From CAYUAI01 sp964442745 (GTDB lineage Bacteria; Pseudomonadota; Gammaproteobacteria; S012-40), in the NCBI GenBank assembly GCA_964442745.1, contig CAYUAI010000038.1, forward strand, positions 1 through 36,090: 36,090 bases of DNA. Reading direction: 5' to 3'. Each line of letters starts with the position of its first letter. Position 1 is the stretch's first letter. Below are positions 17,482 to 26,002 of this stretch, one piece after another. The position numbers and the translations under genes were made by a program. Below the pieces are notes generated by a model. It saw only the letters and a program-made list of their open reading frames with translations, was not told the DNA's origin and made no database searches.

Positions 17482-18568
17482 TTTTAGCACGTCCTCAACC
17501 CTTGTTATTTTCTTAGCGTAAACTGATTTTTGTGATTTTCAAATCACCAGTGATCCATAAACATTTTGTTCATTTGGCAAAGGCCAATTATCCTTACGCT
17601 AATATTTAGCGACTTCAATGATAATATCTTAAGAGTTGTCGTCAGGAAGATTTGGATTGTAAGAAAGAATACTTTTTTATTACGAATAAAAAACAAAAAT
17701 ACATATAAAAAATAATACGTTAAGCTAGCTCAACCAAGCGCTGACAGGCTGATTCATATTGTTATATTTGATCAAAAAAAGATCCAATGATCGCCAATAG
17801 CAACACTTAAAAACGCCACTAAAATAGATCTTGCCTATTTATTTTTCTCAAGTATCACAATCGCCGAGTCGCTACGAAATTTAAGTCAGTTTTTTGCTGA
17901 CAAACACCATCATGACAACCCCTCCAAATAACGAAAGCGTTAACGTGGCAGATAAGAAAAAAGATAAATGACACCATCTACAGCGAAAATTATCCGATTG
18001 ATTTCTACCAAAAGATCCCACCAACCTTCCGGAGCACGCCTCCCTTAGATTTCACATCCGGGCATATAATATCTAAGATATGCTCAACATCGCCGTGGAA
18101 GAGGGATTGTTAGTTAGCCAAGAGTCGCCATATTCAACCAATCTGTTTGCATAAAACGACGAAAATTGCTGCATCTATATATCAATGCCTTTCAACAGTC
18201 GATGATTTTGCCTCTCACAATCAATTTGAGAGAGATATTGCAACAAATAATTTGCGCCTTTTGCTCATATTTATACTAATATGGGACTGGAATCCAATAT
18301 CCCATCGATCAACTGATCACAAGGTAGACGGATAATGCAAAGTAAGATCCATCAATACCCGCTTATAGACGAAAGAATTATTGCGCGAAAGAACAGCAAA
18401 GCAGCACGTTATTATGTTAATCAAACATTGCTATAAAATGACTGCCCGAAATATAACCAGCGCCTGATAGGATTGTGCGAAATACCAAGGCTTCGTACAA
18501 TGCCTCCCAAAGTATATACTTAGCCTCCTAACAAGCTGAGTATACGTTTTAACTTACCGGAGTGAAAA
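17482..18568. other. Long intergenic region between the operon and minC
   Basis: This divergent region of nearly 1.1 kb must carry the promoter of the minus-strand nine-gene operon and that of minC. It contains several palindromes: 17532-17547; 18063-18084, GCATAT/ATATGC; and 18473-18500, TTGTGCGAA/TTCGTACAA. A possible minC -10 (TATACT, 18515-18520) and a GGAG site before the minC ATG are visible. A 62-codon frame at 18147 has no ribosome site and no recognisable product. The length would accommodate a small RNA, but I see no definite one. Confidence 0.4.
17532..17547. promoter_or_regulatory. Perfect palindrome upstream of the envelope/importer operon
   Basis: GTGATTT, two bases, AAATCAC: a 7-bp perfect inverted repeat about 50 bases before the first gene. 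It resembles a dimeric regulator site. It is not a Crp site, because the TGTGA and TCAC halves are 8 bases apart instead of 6. Further small inverted repeats lie at about 17574-17588 (TTGGC/GCCAA) and 17599-17611 (GCTAA/TTAGC). Confidence 0.4.
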
Positions 18569-19402
18569 ATGTTGCAACCGGAAGCATCAGAATCCCCAGA
18601 TTCTGCCCAGCCACAACACAAAAACCCTGCAGCGGAGCTCAAAGGATCGATGTTCACTCTCACTGTATTGCATATTTATCACTACAGTGTCATAGCGATT
18701 GAACAGGACATCCAACAACGCATTGCTAAAATGCCCCATTTCTTTGAAAATGCGCCTGTCGTCATTGACCTCGGGGCAATTCGAGATCGTACTGATCGGA
18801 TAAATTTTCAAGATGTTAATAGCATGTTGCGTAAACTCCATTTAATCCCAATTGGCGTATGTAATGGCCGTCTTGAACAAAATACCGCCGCCATTAAAGC
18901 CGGACTCGCCGTACTTCGCGGTCGATCGAATCAAGACATTGCTAGCACTCGCGAAAAATTGGCAACACAGCTACAATGCAAACCTAAACAAGAAAAACTT
19001 GAACTTACAAATGCCTCACCAACGGACAAAATAAGCCAAACAGATGCTCAAACGATTCATAACAACCCAACACGGGTTATCAAACACCCGATTCGTTCAG
19101 GCCAACAAATCTATGCCAAAGGGGGGGATTTAATCTTGCTTGGAGTCGTCAATGCCGGCGCTGAAGTATTAGCCGATGGAAACATTCACGCCTATGCTCC
19201 CTTACGAGGTCGTGCATTAGCTGGCGTTTCTGGCAATCAGGAATCCCGGATATTTTGCCAGGCTATCGAAGCAGAATTAATTGCAATTGCAGGTAACTAC
19301 CGTGTATTTGATGACAGCAACAAGACTCAACAGCTAAAAAGCCCCTCACAAATATACTTAGAGAATGAGCAATTAAAGATTAAACCACTTATCGATAACT
19401 AG
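18569..19402 (+). CDS. minC: Septum-site-determining protein MinC
   Basis: MinC blocks FtsZ polymerisation away from midcell when recruited by MinD. The 277-residue product has an N-terminal FtsZ-inhibiting domain (about 25-130: MFTLTVLHIYHYSVIAIEQD, then FENAPVVIDL). A variable linker (140-170) leads to the C-terminal beta-helix. That helix carries the MinD-binding signature, with RSGQQIYAKGGDLILLGVVN and GRALAGVSGNQESRIFCQ. It starts at an ATG with a GGAG site. Length and domain order are normal for gammaproteobacteria. Unlike E. coli, where minC and minD are nearly adjacent, a 357-base gap follows. Confidence 0.95.
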   Translation: MLQPEASESPDSAQPQHKNPAAELKGSMFTLTVLHIYHYSVIAIEQDIQQRIAKMPHFFENAPVVIDLGAIRDRTDRINFQDVNSMLRKLHLIPIGVCNGRLEQNTAAIKAGLAVLRGRSNQDIASTREKLATQLQCKPKQEKLELTNASPTDKISQTDAQTIHNNPTRVIKHPIRSGQQIYAKGGDLILLGVVNAGAEVLADGNIHAYAPLRGRALAGVSGNQESRIFCQAIEAELIAIAGNYRVFDDSNKTQQLKSPSQIYLENEQLKIKPLIDN

Positions 19403-19759
19403 TTTTCAAAAAGTACCGAGGAGGCTGTCCGAGAATAGAAAACCTCCTCGCTAGAATGGACCGGCTAAAAAATTTATAGCGAAAATTTGATCTAACCATA
19501 CCCATTGACCTACATTTCATACCAGAGTATATAAGTATCATAAAAGTAAGGTTTGCGGGGCTCTAATTTTATCGTCATTATTGATTTGTTAACTCGTGAT
19601 CGATGCTTTAAATTAGCGACAAAAAGCCACCTAGCGGTTGATCAATTAAAATTATTATTAAGCTATTCATAATACACAAGCAAGAACACCCTGAAGCGAC
19701 TAAGATTTTAATCTTTATTATTCGCTGGTTTGTTAGAACGTATCAAGAAGGAGCAAGCT
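19403..19759. other. Gap between minC and minD with a strong hairpin
   Basis: No gene is visible in these 357 bases. Just after the minC stop is a perfect GC-rich 8-bp inverted repeat, CGAGGAGG / CCTCCTCG (19417-19424 with 19443-19450, 18-base loop), without a T tract. It could end or stabilise the minC transcript. The AT-rich right half may hold a separate minDE promoter, but I could not fix hexamers confidently. AAGGAG at about 19748-19753 is the minD ribosome site. Confidence 0.5.
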
Positions 19760-20569
19760 TTGTCAAAGATCATAGTAATCACATCAGGTAAAGGGGGAGT
19801 TGGCAAAACAACCACCAGTGCAAGCTTCTCCACAGGCCTCGCTTTGCACGGCCACAAAACCGTTGTCATTGACTTCGATGTTGGACTCCGAAACCTTGAT
19901 TTAATTATGGGATGTGAGCGCCGGGTCGTATATGATTTCGTCAATGTGCTGCAGAATGAGGCCTCACTGCAACAAGCGCTGATCCGTGATCGAAATTGTG
20001 ATAATCTGTTCGTTTTACCTGCCTCACAAACGCGAGACAAAAACGCCTTAACCTTGGAGGGGGTCGGTAGAATTATTGACGAGTTACGTGACAAGTTTGA
20101 CTGTATTATTTGTGACTCGCCTGCAGGGATTGAAAAAGGGGCGTTGATGGCGTTATATTATGCTGATGAGGCCATCATCACCACTAACCCGGAGGTATCC
20201 TCTGTTAGGGACTCCGACCGAATTTTAGGCATTCTTTCTGCAAAATCAAAACGAGCCGAAGACGGTAATGAGCCGATTAAAGAACATTTACTCGTCACTC
20301 GCTATTCGCCAAAACGTGTGGAACTTGGTGAAATGCTAAGCTTAGATGATATACAAGACTTATTGAGAATTCCGTTAATTGGTGTTATTCCAGAATCAGA
20401 ATCCGTATTACAAGCATCAAATACGGGTGTTCCTGTCATCCATGACACCAAAAGTTTGAGCGGACAAGCCTATGCCGATATGGTCGCCCGTTTCTTAGGC
20501 GAAGAAATCCCATTACGCTTTACTGAACTGGAAAAGAAAGGCTTACTAAAACGCATCTTTGGAACCTAA
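19760..20569 (+). CDS. minD: Septum-site-determining ATPase MinD
   Basis: MinD is the membrane-cycling ATPase that carries MinC and responds to MinE. The TTG at 19760 gives 269 residues beginning MSKIIVITSGKGGVGKTT. This aligns end to end with E. coli MinD and places the deviant Walker A lysines at 11 and 16. AAGGAG lies 7 bases upstream. The frame is open ten codons further up, but those residues are not part of the family. Other landmarks are VIDFDVGLRNLD (switch I), ICDSPAGIEKGA (Walker B and switch II), and the C-terminal membrane-targeting amphipathic helix KKGLLKRIFG. minE follows after 18 bases. Confidence 0.95.
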   Translation: MSKIIVITSGKGGVGKTTTSASFSTGLALHGHKTVVIDFDVGLRNLDLIMGCERRVVYDFVNVLQNEASLQQALIRDRNCDNLFVLPASQTRDKNALTLEGVGRIIDELRDKFDCIICDSPAGIEKGALMALYYADEAIITTNPEVSSVRDSDRILGILSAKSKRAEDGNEPIKEHLLVTRYSPKRVELGEMLSLDDIQDLLRIPLIGVIPESESVLQASNTGVPVIHDTKSLSGQAYADMVARFLGEEIPLRFTELEKKGLLKRIFGT

Positions 20570-20587
20570 ATCTCGGGGCTCGAAACA

Positions 20588-20878
20588 ATGTCCGTACTAG
20601 ACTATTTACTACGCAAAAAAGGAAAAAGCGCAGCCGTTGCAAAGGAGCGGCTGCAGATCATTCTTGCACGTGAGCATGCAAGTGCTAATAGCCCTGACTA
20701 CCTCCCGGAGCTAAAAAAAGATTTGCTGAAAGTGATTAGCAAATACGCTGATATTGACATGGATGATGTTTCGGTTAACCTGGATCGAGATGGCGATTGT
20801 GAAATACTAGAACTTAATATAGTCATCCACGAACCTCAGCAAAATTCAGAAAGCGACATGGCCATCCCGATGAGATAA
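20588..20878 (+). CDS. minE: Cell-division topological specificity factor MinE
   Basis: MinE stimulates MinD ATPase and restricts MinCD to the poles. The 96-residue product has the N-terminal membrane/MinD-binding segment (MSVLDYLLRKKGKSAAVAKE), the anti-MinCD helix RLQIILAREHA, and the C-terminal topological-specificity domain (about 35-80: LPELKKDLLKVISKYADID, then EILELNIVI). The tail past residue 82 is slightly longer than in E. coli (88 residues). It is probably co-transcribed with minD. Confidence 0.95.
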   Translation: MSVLDYLLRKKGKSAAVAKERLQIILAREHASANSPDYLPELKKDLLKVISKYADIDMDDVSVNLDRDGDCEILELNIVIHEPQQNSESDMAIPMR

Positions 20879-20937
20879 CCGCTAACAGCAATGCAGCATA
20901 TCATGGCATGGAAGCGAACATCCGAATCAATATAGGT

Positions 20938-20964
20938 GATGGGTAGAGCAGCGCGAAACCCATC
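20938..20964 (+). promoter_or_regulatory. Hairpin in the cbiD leader
   Basis: A perfect 7-bp stem GATGGGT / ACCCATC with a 13-base loop lies 16 bases before the cbiD start, in the 102-base minE-cbiD gap. It has no T tract and does not show the conserved core of a cobalamin riboswitch, for which the gap is also too short. It may influence cbiD translation. Confidence 0.35.
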
Positions 20965-20980
20965 CGTGTAAGCTCAACGC

Positions 20981-22075
20981 ATGGATAATCGCCACGTCAT
21001 CAAAACAACAAAGCCACTGCGTTATGGTTACACCACAGGTGCATGCGCGACGGCCACCAGCTTAGCGGCTGCCACATTATTGCTTACGGACAAGAATGCA
21101 CCGGAAACGTTCATTACCCTACCCCGCGGGCAGCCGGTCAAATTTACCATTGACGACTGCCATCGACTCTCCCAAGACAGCGCAACGGCGAGCACCATCA
21201 AAGATGCTGGCGATGATCCAGATGTGACACATGGCGCGGTCATACGTGCCACCGTACAATTATCAAACACAGCAGGCATTCAATTTTTTGCAGGACCGGG
21301 CATCGGTACGGTCACTAAAGCGGGCCTAGCATTAGCCATCGGTGAACCCGCAATAAATCCAGTCCCTCGCCAAATGATTGACCAACACCTGCAACAACTC
21401 GCCCAAAAAAATCACTACCTAAAAGGATTTAAGGTGACCATCGCCATTGACCACGGACAACAGCTCGCTCAAAAAACCATGAACGCTCGATTGGGCATTA
21501 TCGGCGGTTTGTCTATCCTGGGAACCACCGGTATTGTGCGACCTTTCTCTTGCTCTGCCTACATTGCTTCAATTCATCAATCCATTGATGTGGCCATGGC
21601 CAATGGTGCCAATCATCTCATTGGATGTACCGGAAATAGCAGCGAGCAGACCATTAAGCAACACCATCAGCTGGCTGATTTTTGTTATATTGAAATGGGA
21701 GATTTTGTCGGGGCAGTACTCAAATATTTACGCAAACAACCCATCCCAAGGCTCACGCTGGCCGGTGGGTTTGGTAAATTTTGCAAATTAGCCGCCGGTC
21801 ATGTTAGCCTCCATAGCCATCATTCCTCAATCGACTTTGAATTCTTGAGAGTTCAATCAGCAGCGCTTAATGCAAGTCCTCATTTACAGGCACAAATTTT
21901 ACAGGCCAACACCAGTCAACACGTATTAACCTTAGCACAACAGGAAAATTTACCCCTGGGTGACCATCTAGCCAAATTAGCCAAGCAACACCTCACGAGC
22001 AAACTCCATGCGGATACAAAACTTAAAATTTATTTGATCAACAAACAAAATCAAATTGTTGGTTATGCAGGATAA
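20981..22075 (+). CDS. cbiD: Cobalt-precorrin-5B C1-methyltransferase CbiD
   Basis: CbiD methylates C1 of cobalt-precorrin-5B in the anaerobic branch of corrin-ring synthesis. The 364-residue length is normal. Family landmarks are LRYGYTTGACATATSLAAA (14-32), DAGDDPDVTHGA (about 74-85), FFAGPGIGTVTKAGLALAIG, ILGTTGIVRPFSCSAYIASI, and LAGGFGKFCKLAAGHVSLHS. Presence of CbiD instead of the aerobic CobF/CobG steps marks the early-cobalt pathway. It begins 102 bases after minE and is followed 8 bases later by cbiJ. Confidence 0.95.
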   Translation: MDNRHVIKTTKPLRYGYTTGACATATSLAAATLLLTDKNAPETFITLPRGQPVKFTIDDCHRLSQDSATASTIKDAGDDPDVTHGAVIRATVQLSNTAGIQFFAGPGIGTVTKAGLALAIGEPAINPVPRQMIDQHLQQLAQKNHYLKGFKVTIAIDHGQQLAQKTMNARLGIIGGLSILGTTGIVRPFSCSAYIASIHQSIDVAMANGANHLIGCTGNSSEQTIKQHHQLADFCYIEMGDFVGAVLKYLRKQPIPRLTLAGGFGKFCKLAAGHVSLHSHHSSIDFEFLRVQSAALNASPHLQAQILQANTSQHVLTLAQQENLPLGDHLAKLAKQHLTSKLHADTKLKIYLINKQNQIVGYAG

Positions 22076-22083
22076 CACCGCGT

Positions 22084-22836
22084 ATGAAAATTTTAATTCT
22101 TGGCGGTATCGCTGAAGCCGTCTTATTAGCCAAACAACTTTGTGCTACCCGGCATAGCCTTGTGTACAGCCTTGTCGGACTCGGCAGACAACCTGAATTA
22201 AGCTGTTCCATTCGAAGCGGCATTTTTGCAAACACCCAAGCACTGACCCATTTTCTCATTGATGGGCAATTTGATTTAATGATTGATTGCACTCATCCTT
22301 ATGCGGTCAACATTAGCCAACACGCCTGTCAGGCAAGCCAACAAAGCCAGGTCACTTTATGGGCTTACCGACGCCCCGCTTGGCAGGCAAGCGCCTCGGA
22401 TCGTTGGCAATTGACGGAAAACTGGCCAGCCACGCAGCCATTGCTGGCCCCTTACTCTCACCCCCTACTGACCATTGGTCGATTGCCAATCGACGATTTG
22501 GCTCAGATCCAACCCCATCAAACTTGGTTTATACGTGGCTTACCACGAGCTAACTTGCCAAACCATCCCAACGTGCACTGGTTATTAACCCGAGGCCCCT
22601 TCCACCTTGACGAAGAAATCGCACTCATGACGCAACAACAAATCGACGTGTTAGTCTGCAAAAATAGCGGCGGTAACGCGGTCCATAATAAACTCGTGGC
22701 CGCCCGGCAACTCAACATACCCGTATTGATGTTAGCCAGACCCTCATTACCTGAATGCAATCATCACTTTAATAATATCCAGCAGTTATTCAACGCACTT
22801 TCAGATTCATCAATACTCAGCACGGCCAAGAACTAA
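22084..22836 (+). CDS. cbiJ: Cobalt-precorrin-6A reductase CbiJ/CobK
   Basis: This NAD(P)H-dependent reductase of the corrin macrocycle has 250 residues. MKILILGGIAEAVLLAKQL is the N-terminal nucleotide-binding glycine motif. DLMIDCTHPYAVNISQHAC and the C-terminal DVLVCKNSGGNAVHNKLVAA are classical CobK/CbiJ blocks. It forms a two-gene unit with cbiD. Its stop overlaps the stop of the opposing cbiF by a few bases (22833-22836), so the two halves of the cobalamin island meet with no spacer. Confidence 0.93.
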   Translation: MKILILGGIAEAVLLAKQLCATRHSLVYSLVGLGRQPELSCSIRSGIFANTQALTHFLIDGQFDLMIDCTHPYAVNISQHACQASQQSQVTLWAYRRPAWQASASDRWQLTENWPATQPLLAPYSHPLLTIGRLPIDDLAQIQPHQTWFIRGLPRANLPNHPNVHWLLTRGPFHLDEEIALMTQQQIDVLVCKNSGGNAVHNKLVAARQLNIPVLMLARPSLPECNHHFNNIQQLFNALSDSSILSTAKN

Positions 22837-23597
22837 CCTTTCGCCTTGCGTCGATAAATATGCGATTGATTTTCATTATACAAGTATGAATCATTAAACG
22901 ACGTCTCCTCCGCCAATACCTGACCCACTAAAATTAAGGCCGTTCGGCTAATCTTTTTTTCTCTCACTTTCGCCACAATATCCGCTAACGTTCCGATGAT
23001 TTTTTGTTCATCCGGCCATGAGGCGCGGTAAACCACGGCGACCGGACACAGTTCTCCATAAAAAGGAATCAATTCCTCAACGATTTTATGTATCCTGACC
23101 ACACTTAAATGAATGGCAAGTGTGGCACCATGCTGCGCTAAAGCCGTTAAATTCTCTTTTTCAGGCATGGGCGTTTTAGCCTCATAACGCGTTAATATCA
23201 CCGTTTGCGAAACACCCGACAACGTCAACTCCTGTTGCAACGCAGCGGCCGAAGCACTGGTTGAAGTCACTCCCGGTATGATCTGGTAAAGTATATTCAA
23301 ATTTTTTAAATGGCGAATTTGTTCTCCAATCGCCCCATATAATGAAGGATCGCCAGAGTGTAAACGCGCCACATCATGACCATTATCACAGGCCGTCTGC
23401 ATATGATCGATAATTTGCTGCAAATGTAAGCTCGAGGTATCGACAATCAAAGCACCTTGCCGCGCCTCAGCTAACAGAGCCTCCGGCACCAAGGAACCGG
23501 CATACAAAATAACAGCACAGCTTTTAATTAAGCGCTGTCCTTTCACCGTAATCAATTCAGGATCGCCAGGACCCGCGCCGATAAAATAAACCGTCAT
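22833..23597 (-). CDS. cbiF: Cobalt-precorrin-4 C11-methyltransferase CbiF/CobM
   Basis: This SAM-dependent methyltransferase has 254 residues. The tetrapyrrole methylase signature is VYFIGAGPGDPELITVKGQR. The second loop, ARLHSGDPSLYGAIGEQI, is diagnostic for CbiF/CobM, as are VIPGVTSTSASAAALQQELT and TVILTRYEAKTPMPE. GAGGTG lies 8 bases before the ATG. It is the last gene of the minus-strand run but is separated from cbiH by 160 bases containing two hairpins, so it may be expressed differently from the rest. Confidence 0.95.
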   Translation of the reverse strand: MTVYFIGAGPGDPELITVKGQRLIKSCAVILYAGSLVPEALLAEARQGALIVDTSSLHLQQIIDHMQTACDNGHDVARLHSGDPSLYGAIGEQIRHLKNLNILYQIIPGVTSTSASAAALQQELTLSGVSQTVILTRYEAKTPMPEKENLTALAQHGATLAIHLSVVRIHKIVEELIPFYGELCPVAVVYRASWPDEQKIIGTLADIVAKVREKKISRTALILVGQVLAEETSFNDSYLYNENQSHIYRRKAKG

Positions 23598-23642
23598 GGA
23601 CTTTCACCTCTTAAAAGCTATTGGGTTAAAAAATATCGAGCG

Positions 23643-23669
23643 AAAAATCGTCAAGATGAGACGATTTTT
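23643..23669 (-). terminator. Terminator-like hairpin between cbiH and cbiF
   Basis: A 10-bp stem AAAAATCGTC / GACGATTTTT with a 7-base loop. The T-rich arm makes it terminator-like in both directions. A second palindrome, GCCATT-TT-AATGGC, lies at 23725-23738. Both would sit in the cbiH-cbiF transcript and could attenuate cbiF or protect mRNA ends. Confidence 0.5.
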
Positions 23670-23757
23670 TCGATCATTTGAGAAGAATAGCCGTGCTATC
23701 TGCCGAAAAGGATCGGGAAAAGCGGCCATTTTAATGGCTTGCCAGCCGATTCATTTT

Positions 23758-24516
23758 TTAACCAAACAACTTCTTAACGTCATAACCTCTCGGGGTATAC
23801 ACCCACGACCCAAGCTGACGTGTGGTTGCATTGCCCACCATCACCACGGTGAACATATCAACCGTTTCCACATCAAATTCAGCCAGGGTACTGATTTGTA
23901 CCGATTCATTGTCACGCGTTAAATTCTTACCCAAAATCACCGGCACATCGGCCGCCCGGTATTGCAATAAAATTTCCCTAGCTTTAGCCAACTGCCAATC
24001 ACGTTGTTTAGAAACCGGATTATAAAAAGTAATCACAAAATCCCCCGCCCCTGCCCCATGAATTCGTGACTCAATCACTGACCACGGCGTGAGTAAATCC
24101 GATAAAGAAATCGTACAAAAATCTTGCCCCAAGGGGGCGCCGACCCGACTCGACAAAGTCTGCAACGCAGAAATGCCAGGAACCACCTCGATATCAATCG
24201 TCTGGTACGTCTGATTGTCGGCTTTATCGATCAGCTCAAAGATCACACTGGCCATGGCATAAATACCCGCATCGCCACTCGAAATCAACGACACCACTTT
24301 GCCTTGCACGGCTAAATCTAAGGCCAGCCGACCCCGCATGACTTCTTGACCAATGGGAGACGGGTGCCATACCTTGCCAACCACCAACGGACCGAGCAAA
24401 TCCAGATATAAGCGATACGCCACCAGGTCGCTACTTTGTTCAATGGCATGCACCGCCGCCTGCGTCAAATAATCGGCTTGCCCTGGACCACTACCGACAA
24501 TATATAAACGGCTCAT
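23758..24516 (-). CDS. cbiH: Cobalt-precorrin-3 C17-methyltransferase CbiH/CobJ
   Basis: This 252-residue tetrapyrrole methylase methylates C17 and drives ring contraction. Landmarks are MSRLYIVGSGPGQADYLTQA (usual for this member), VAYRLYLDLLGPL, VSLISSGDAGIYAMASVIFE, EVVPGISALQTLSSRVGAPL, FVITFYNPVSKQRDWQL and VILGKNLTRDNESVQISTL. It has no fused ferredoxin-like extension. Its ATG overlaps the cbiG stop by four bases, so it is in the same transcript as the upstream genes. Confidence 0.95.
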   Translation of the reverse strand: MSRLYIVGSGPGQADYLTQAAVHAIEQSSDLVAYRLYLDLLGPLVVGKVWHPSPIGQEVMRGRLALDLAVQGKVVSLISSGDAGIYAMASVIFELIDKADNQTYQTIDIEVVPGISALQTLSSRVGAPLGQDFCTISLSDLLTPWSVIESRIHGAGAGDFVITFYNPVSKQRDWQLAKAREILLQYRAADVPVILGKNLTRDNESVQISTLAEFDVETVDMFTVVMVGNATTRQLGSWVYTPRGYDVKKLFG

Positions 24517-25292
24517 GATAATCTCAGGTCAACTTTCGCTAAGGCAAAAGTCGCTCGTTTGTTTTTCTTTTTACTAATCATTAATTCTACACTCTCTAGG
24601 TTCTTCACTTTAGCTAAGGCTTGCGCTTGCAATAAAGCCGCCGCTTCCGCCACACCGTAACAACCCACTTCCCGAAATACAATGTCGGAACGTTCGGTTA
24701 ACCGGTGCTGCATCGTCTGAAGCTTCGAGGCTGATGCCAATAACAGCGGCAAATCAAAACGGCGAGTGATCTCAAGCAAGGCGGGTTCGTTTTTTTTAAT
24801 ATCAATACTGGCAATGGCATCGAGCCGATCAATCGACAGAGAAAATTCCGCTAAATGTTCCGCGATTAAATCGATGATTAAAGATGCTGGACAACCCCGA
24901 TCACAGCCCACACCCGCCACCAGCAAAGGCCGGATATAACGCTCTGCTGACGTGATAATGCACTGCGCCTCCAGCCGATTCGCCAGCCACATCGCCCAGT
25001 GATTCGCCCCGCCTTCATGCCCCGACAATAGCGGTATCACAAACCGCCCCTGATCATCCATAACTAACACCGCTGAATCATCATATTTTGACTGTAATAC
25101 CGGTCCTAAAATACGCATCACAATACCCGCCGAGCAAATCATAACCAATCGTCGCCCTTGCTTAAAATGCGTCTGCACCGTCTCGCGAAAAGGTTTGACA
25201 TTAGCCAAGCACTGGGCACTGGGATACCAGTCGGTTATTTTTTTTGCCAGCCGAGCACCCGGCGCTGTTAAACTGAAAATAGAGATGGACAT
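24513..25292 (-). CDS. cbiG: Cobalt-precorrin-5A hydrolase CbiG, short form without middle domain
   Basis: CbiG opens the delta-lactone of cobalt-precorrin-5A and releases acetaldehyde. The N-terminal domain is clear (about 30-115: MICSAGIVMRILGPVLQSKY, then VIPLLSGHEGGAN), and so is the CobE-like C-terminal domain (about 124-257: VAGVGCDRGCPASLIIDLI, then EVGCYGVAEAAALLQA). At 259 residues it is shorter than the usual 310-350. The sequence passes directly from CIITSAERY into the C-terminal domain, so the family's middle domain is absent. Operon position and intact conserved blocks argue that it works. It sits between cbiL (5-base gap) and cbiH (4-base overlap). Confidence 0.9.
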   Translation of the reverse strand: MSISIFSLTAPGARLAKKITDWYPSAQCLANVKPFRETVQTHFKQGRRLVMICSAGIVMRILGPVLQSKYDDSAVLVMDDQGRFVIPLLSGHEGGANHWAMWLANRLEAQCIITSAERYIRPLLVAGVGCDRGCPASLIIDLIAEHLAEFSLSIDRLDAIASIDIKKNEPALLEITRRFDLPLLLASASKLQTMQHRLTERSDIVFREVGCYGVAEAAALLQAQALAKVKNLESVELMISKKKNKRATFALAKVDLRLS

Positions 25293-25297
25293 ACCCG

Positions 25298-26002
25298 TTA
25301 ACGTTTAGCGGCAAGTAAAATCAAAGAAAAGTACGGCGCTTTCTCGTTCGTCACTTGGTTTAAATCGTGATAGAGTTGCTGTTTATCTTGCGTTAAATAT
25401 TCTGCATAAATGCCATCCGTCAAACGACCACTTTGGCGCACCAATGTAATGATGCGTTGCAATTGTGAACTCACTTTCAGTATCACCACACAATCATGCT
25501 GCTGAAATACCGATTTCAGATTTTCATCCGATTCCCCGGCCGTCACCACCACCATATTCGCATCGAGACGGGTTAATGGTGTTTGCGCCATGGCAGAAAC
25601 AGCCTGCAGCGCACTGATACCAGGAATCACCTGGCAGCGAAATGTTTGATTCAAGCGCTCATAGATATAGATAAAACTCCCGTAAAAAAAGGGATCACCC
25701 TCACACAAAACACTGATTTTTTTTCCCTGTGAAAGCTTGTCAGCCAGTTGGATTGACAGTTCATCATAAACTTGTATGGCACGCTGCCGCTGGCGATCCA
25801 TCGGCATAAAGACAGGCATTTCTTCTTGTTCCGCTCGAATCCAAGAGCTCGCCGTGCGCCGCGCATACGATTGACCTTGCTCATTGGTTAAATAAACAAT
25901 CACCTGAGACGACTGAATCGTATTCACCGCCTTCACTGTTAGCAGCTCAGGATCTCCCGGCCCTAAACCCACCCCATATAACACCCCCGTTGCGTTCATC
26001 AT
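25298..26002 (-). CDS. cbiL: Cobalt-factor II C20-methyltransferase CbiL/CobI
   Basis: This 234-residue SAM-dependent enzyme makes the first peripheral methylation after cobalt insertion. VLYGVGLGPGDPELLTVKAV is the family opening. KISVLCEGDPFFYGSFIYIY is the CobI/CbiL form of the second loop. VIPGISALQAVSAMAQTPL and the C-terminal EKAPYFSLILLAAKR also fit. Its ATG overlaps the stop of cbiET by four bases. The first codon choice (M1 or M2) is not decided. Confidence 0.93.
   Translation of the reverse strand: MMNATGVLYGVGLGPGDPELLTVKAVNTIQSSQVIVYLTNEQGQSYARRTASSWIRAEQEEMPVFMPMDRQRQRAIQVYDELSIQLADKLSQGKKISVLCEGDPFFYGSFIYIYERLNQTFRCQVIPGISALQAVSAMAQTPLTRLDANMVVVTAGESDENLKSVFQQHDCVVILKVSSQLQRIITLVRQSGRLTDGIYAEYLTQDKQQLYHDLNQVTNEKAPYFSLILLAAKR

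Noticed and set aside
17531..17548. Crp binding site upstream of the importer operon
   Set aside because: The TGTGA and TCAC halves are 8 bases apart, not 6, so it is listed only as an unidentified palindrome.
18147..18335. 62-codon frame upstream of minC
   Set aside because: No ribosome site, no recognisable domain, composition like the surrounding non-coding DNA.
19730..19759. Upstream extension of MinD by ten residues
   Set aside because: The TTG at 19760 has AAGGAG at proper spacing and restores the exact MinD N-terminus; the extra residues are not in the family.
20879..20980. Cobalamin riboswitch before cbiD
   Set aside because: Too short and without the conserved core; only a simple hairpin is seen.
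23596..23922. Plus-strand frame across the cbiH-cbiF gap
   Set aside because: It is the shadow of cbiH and of the hairpin region; no protein family features.
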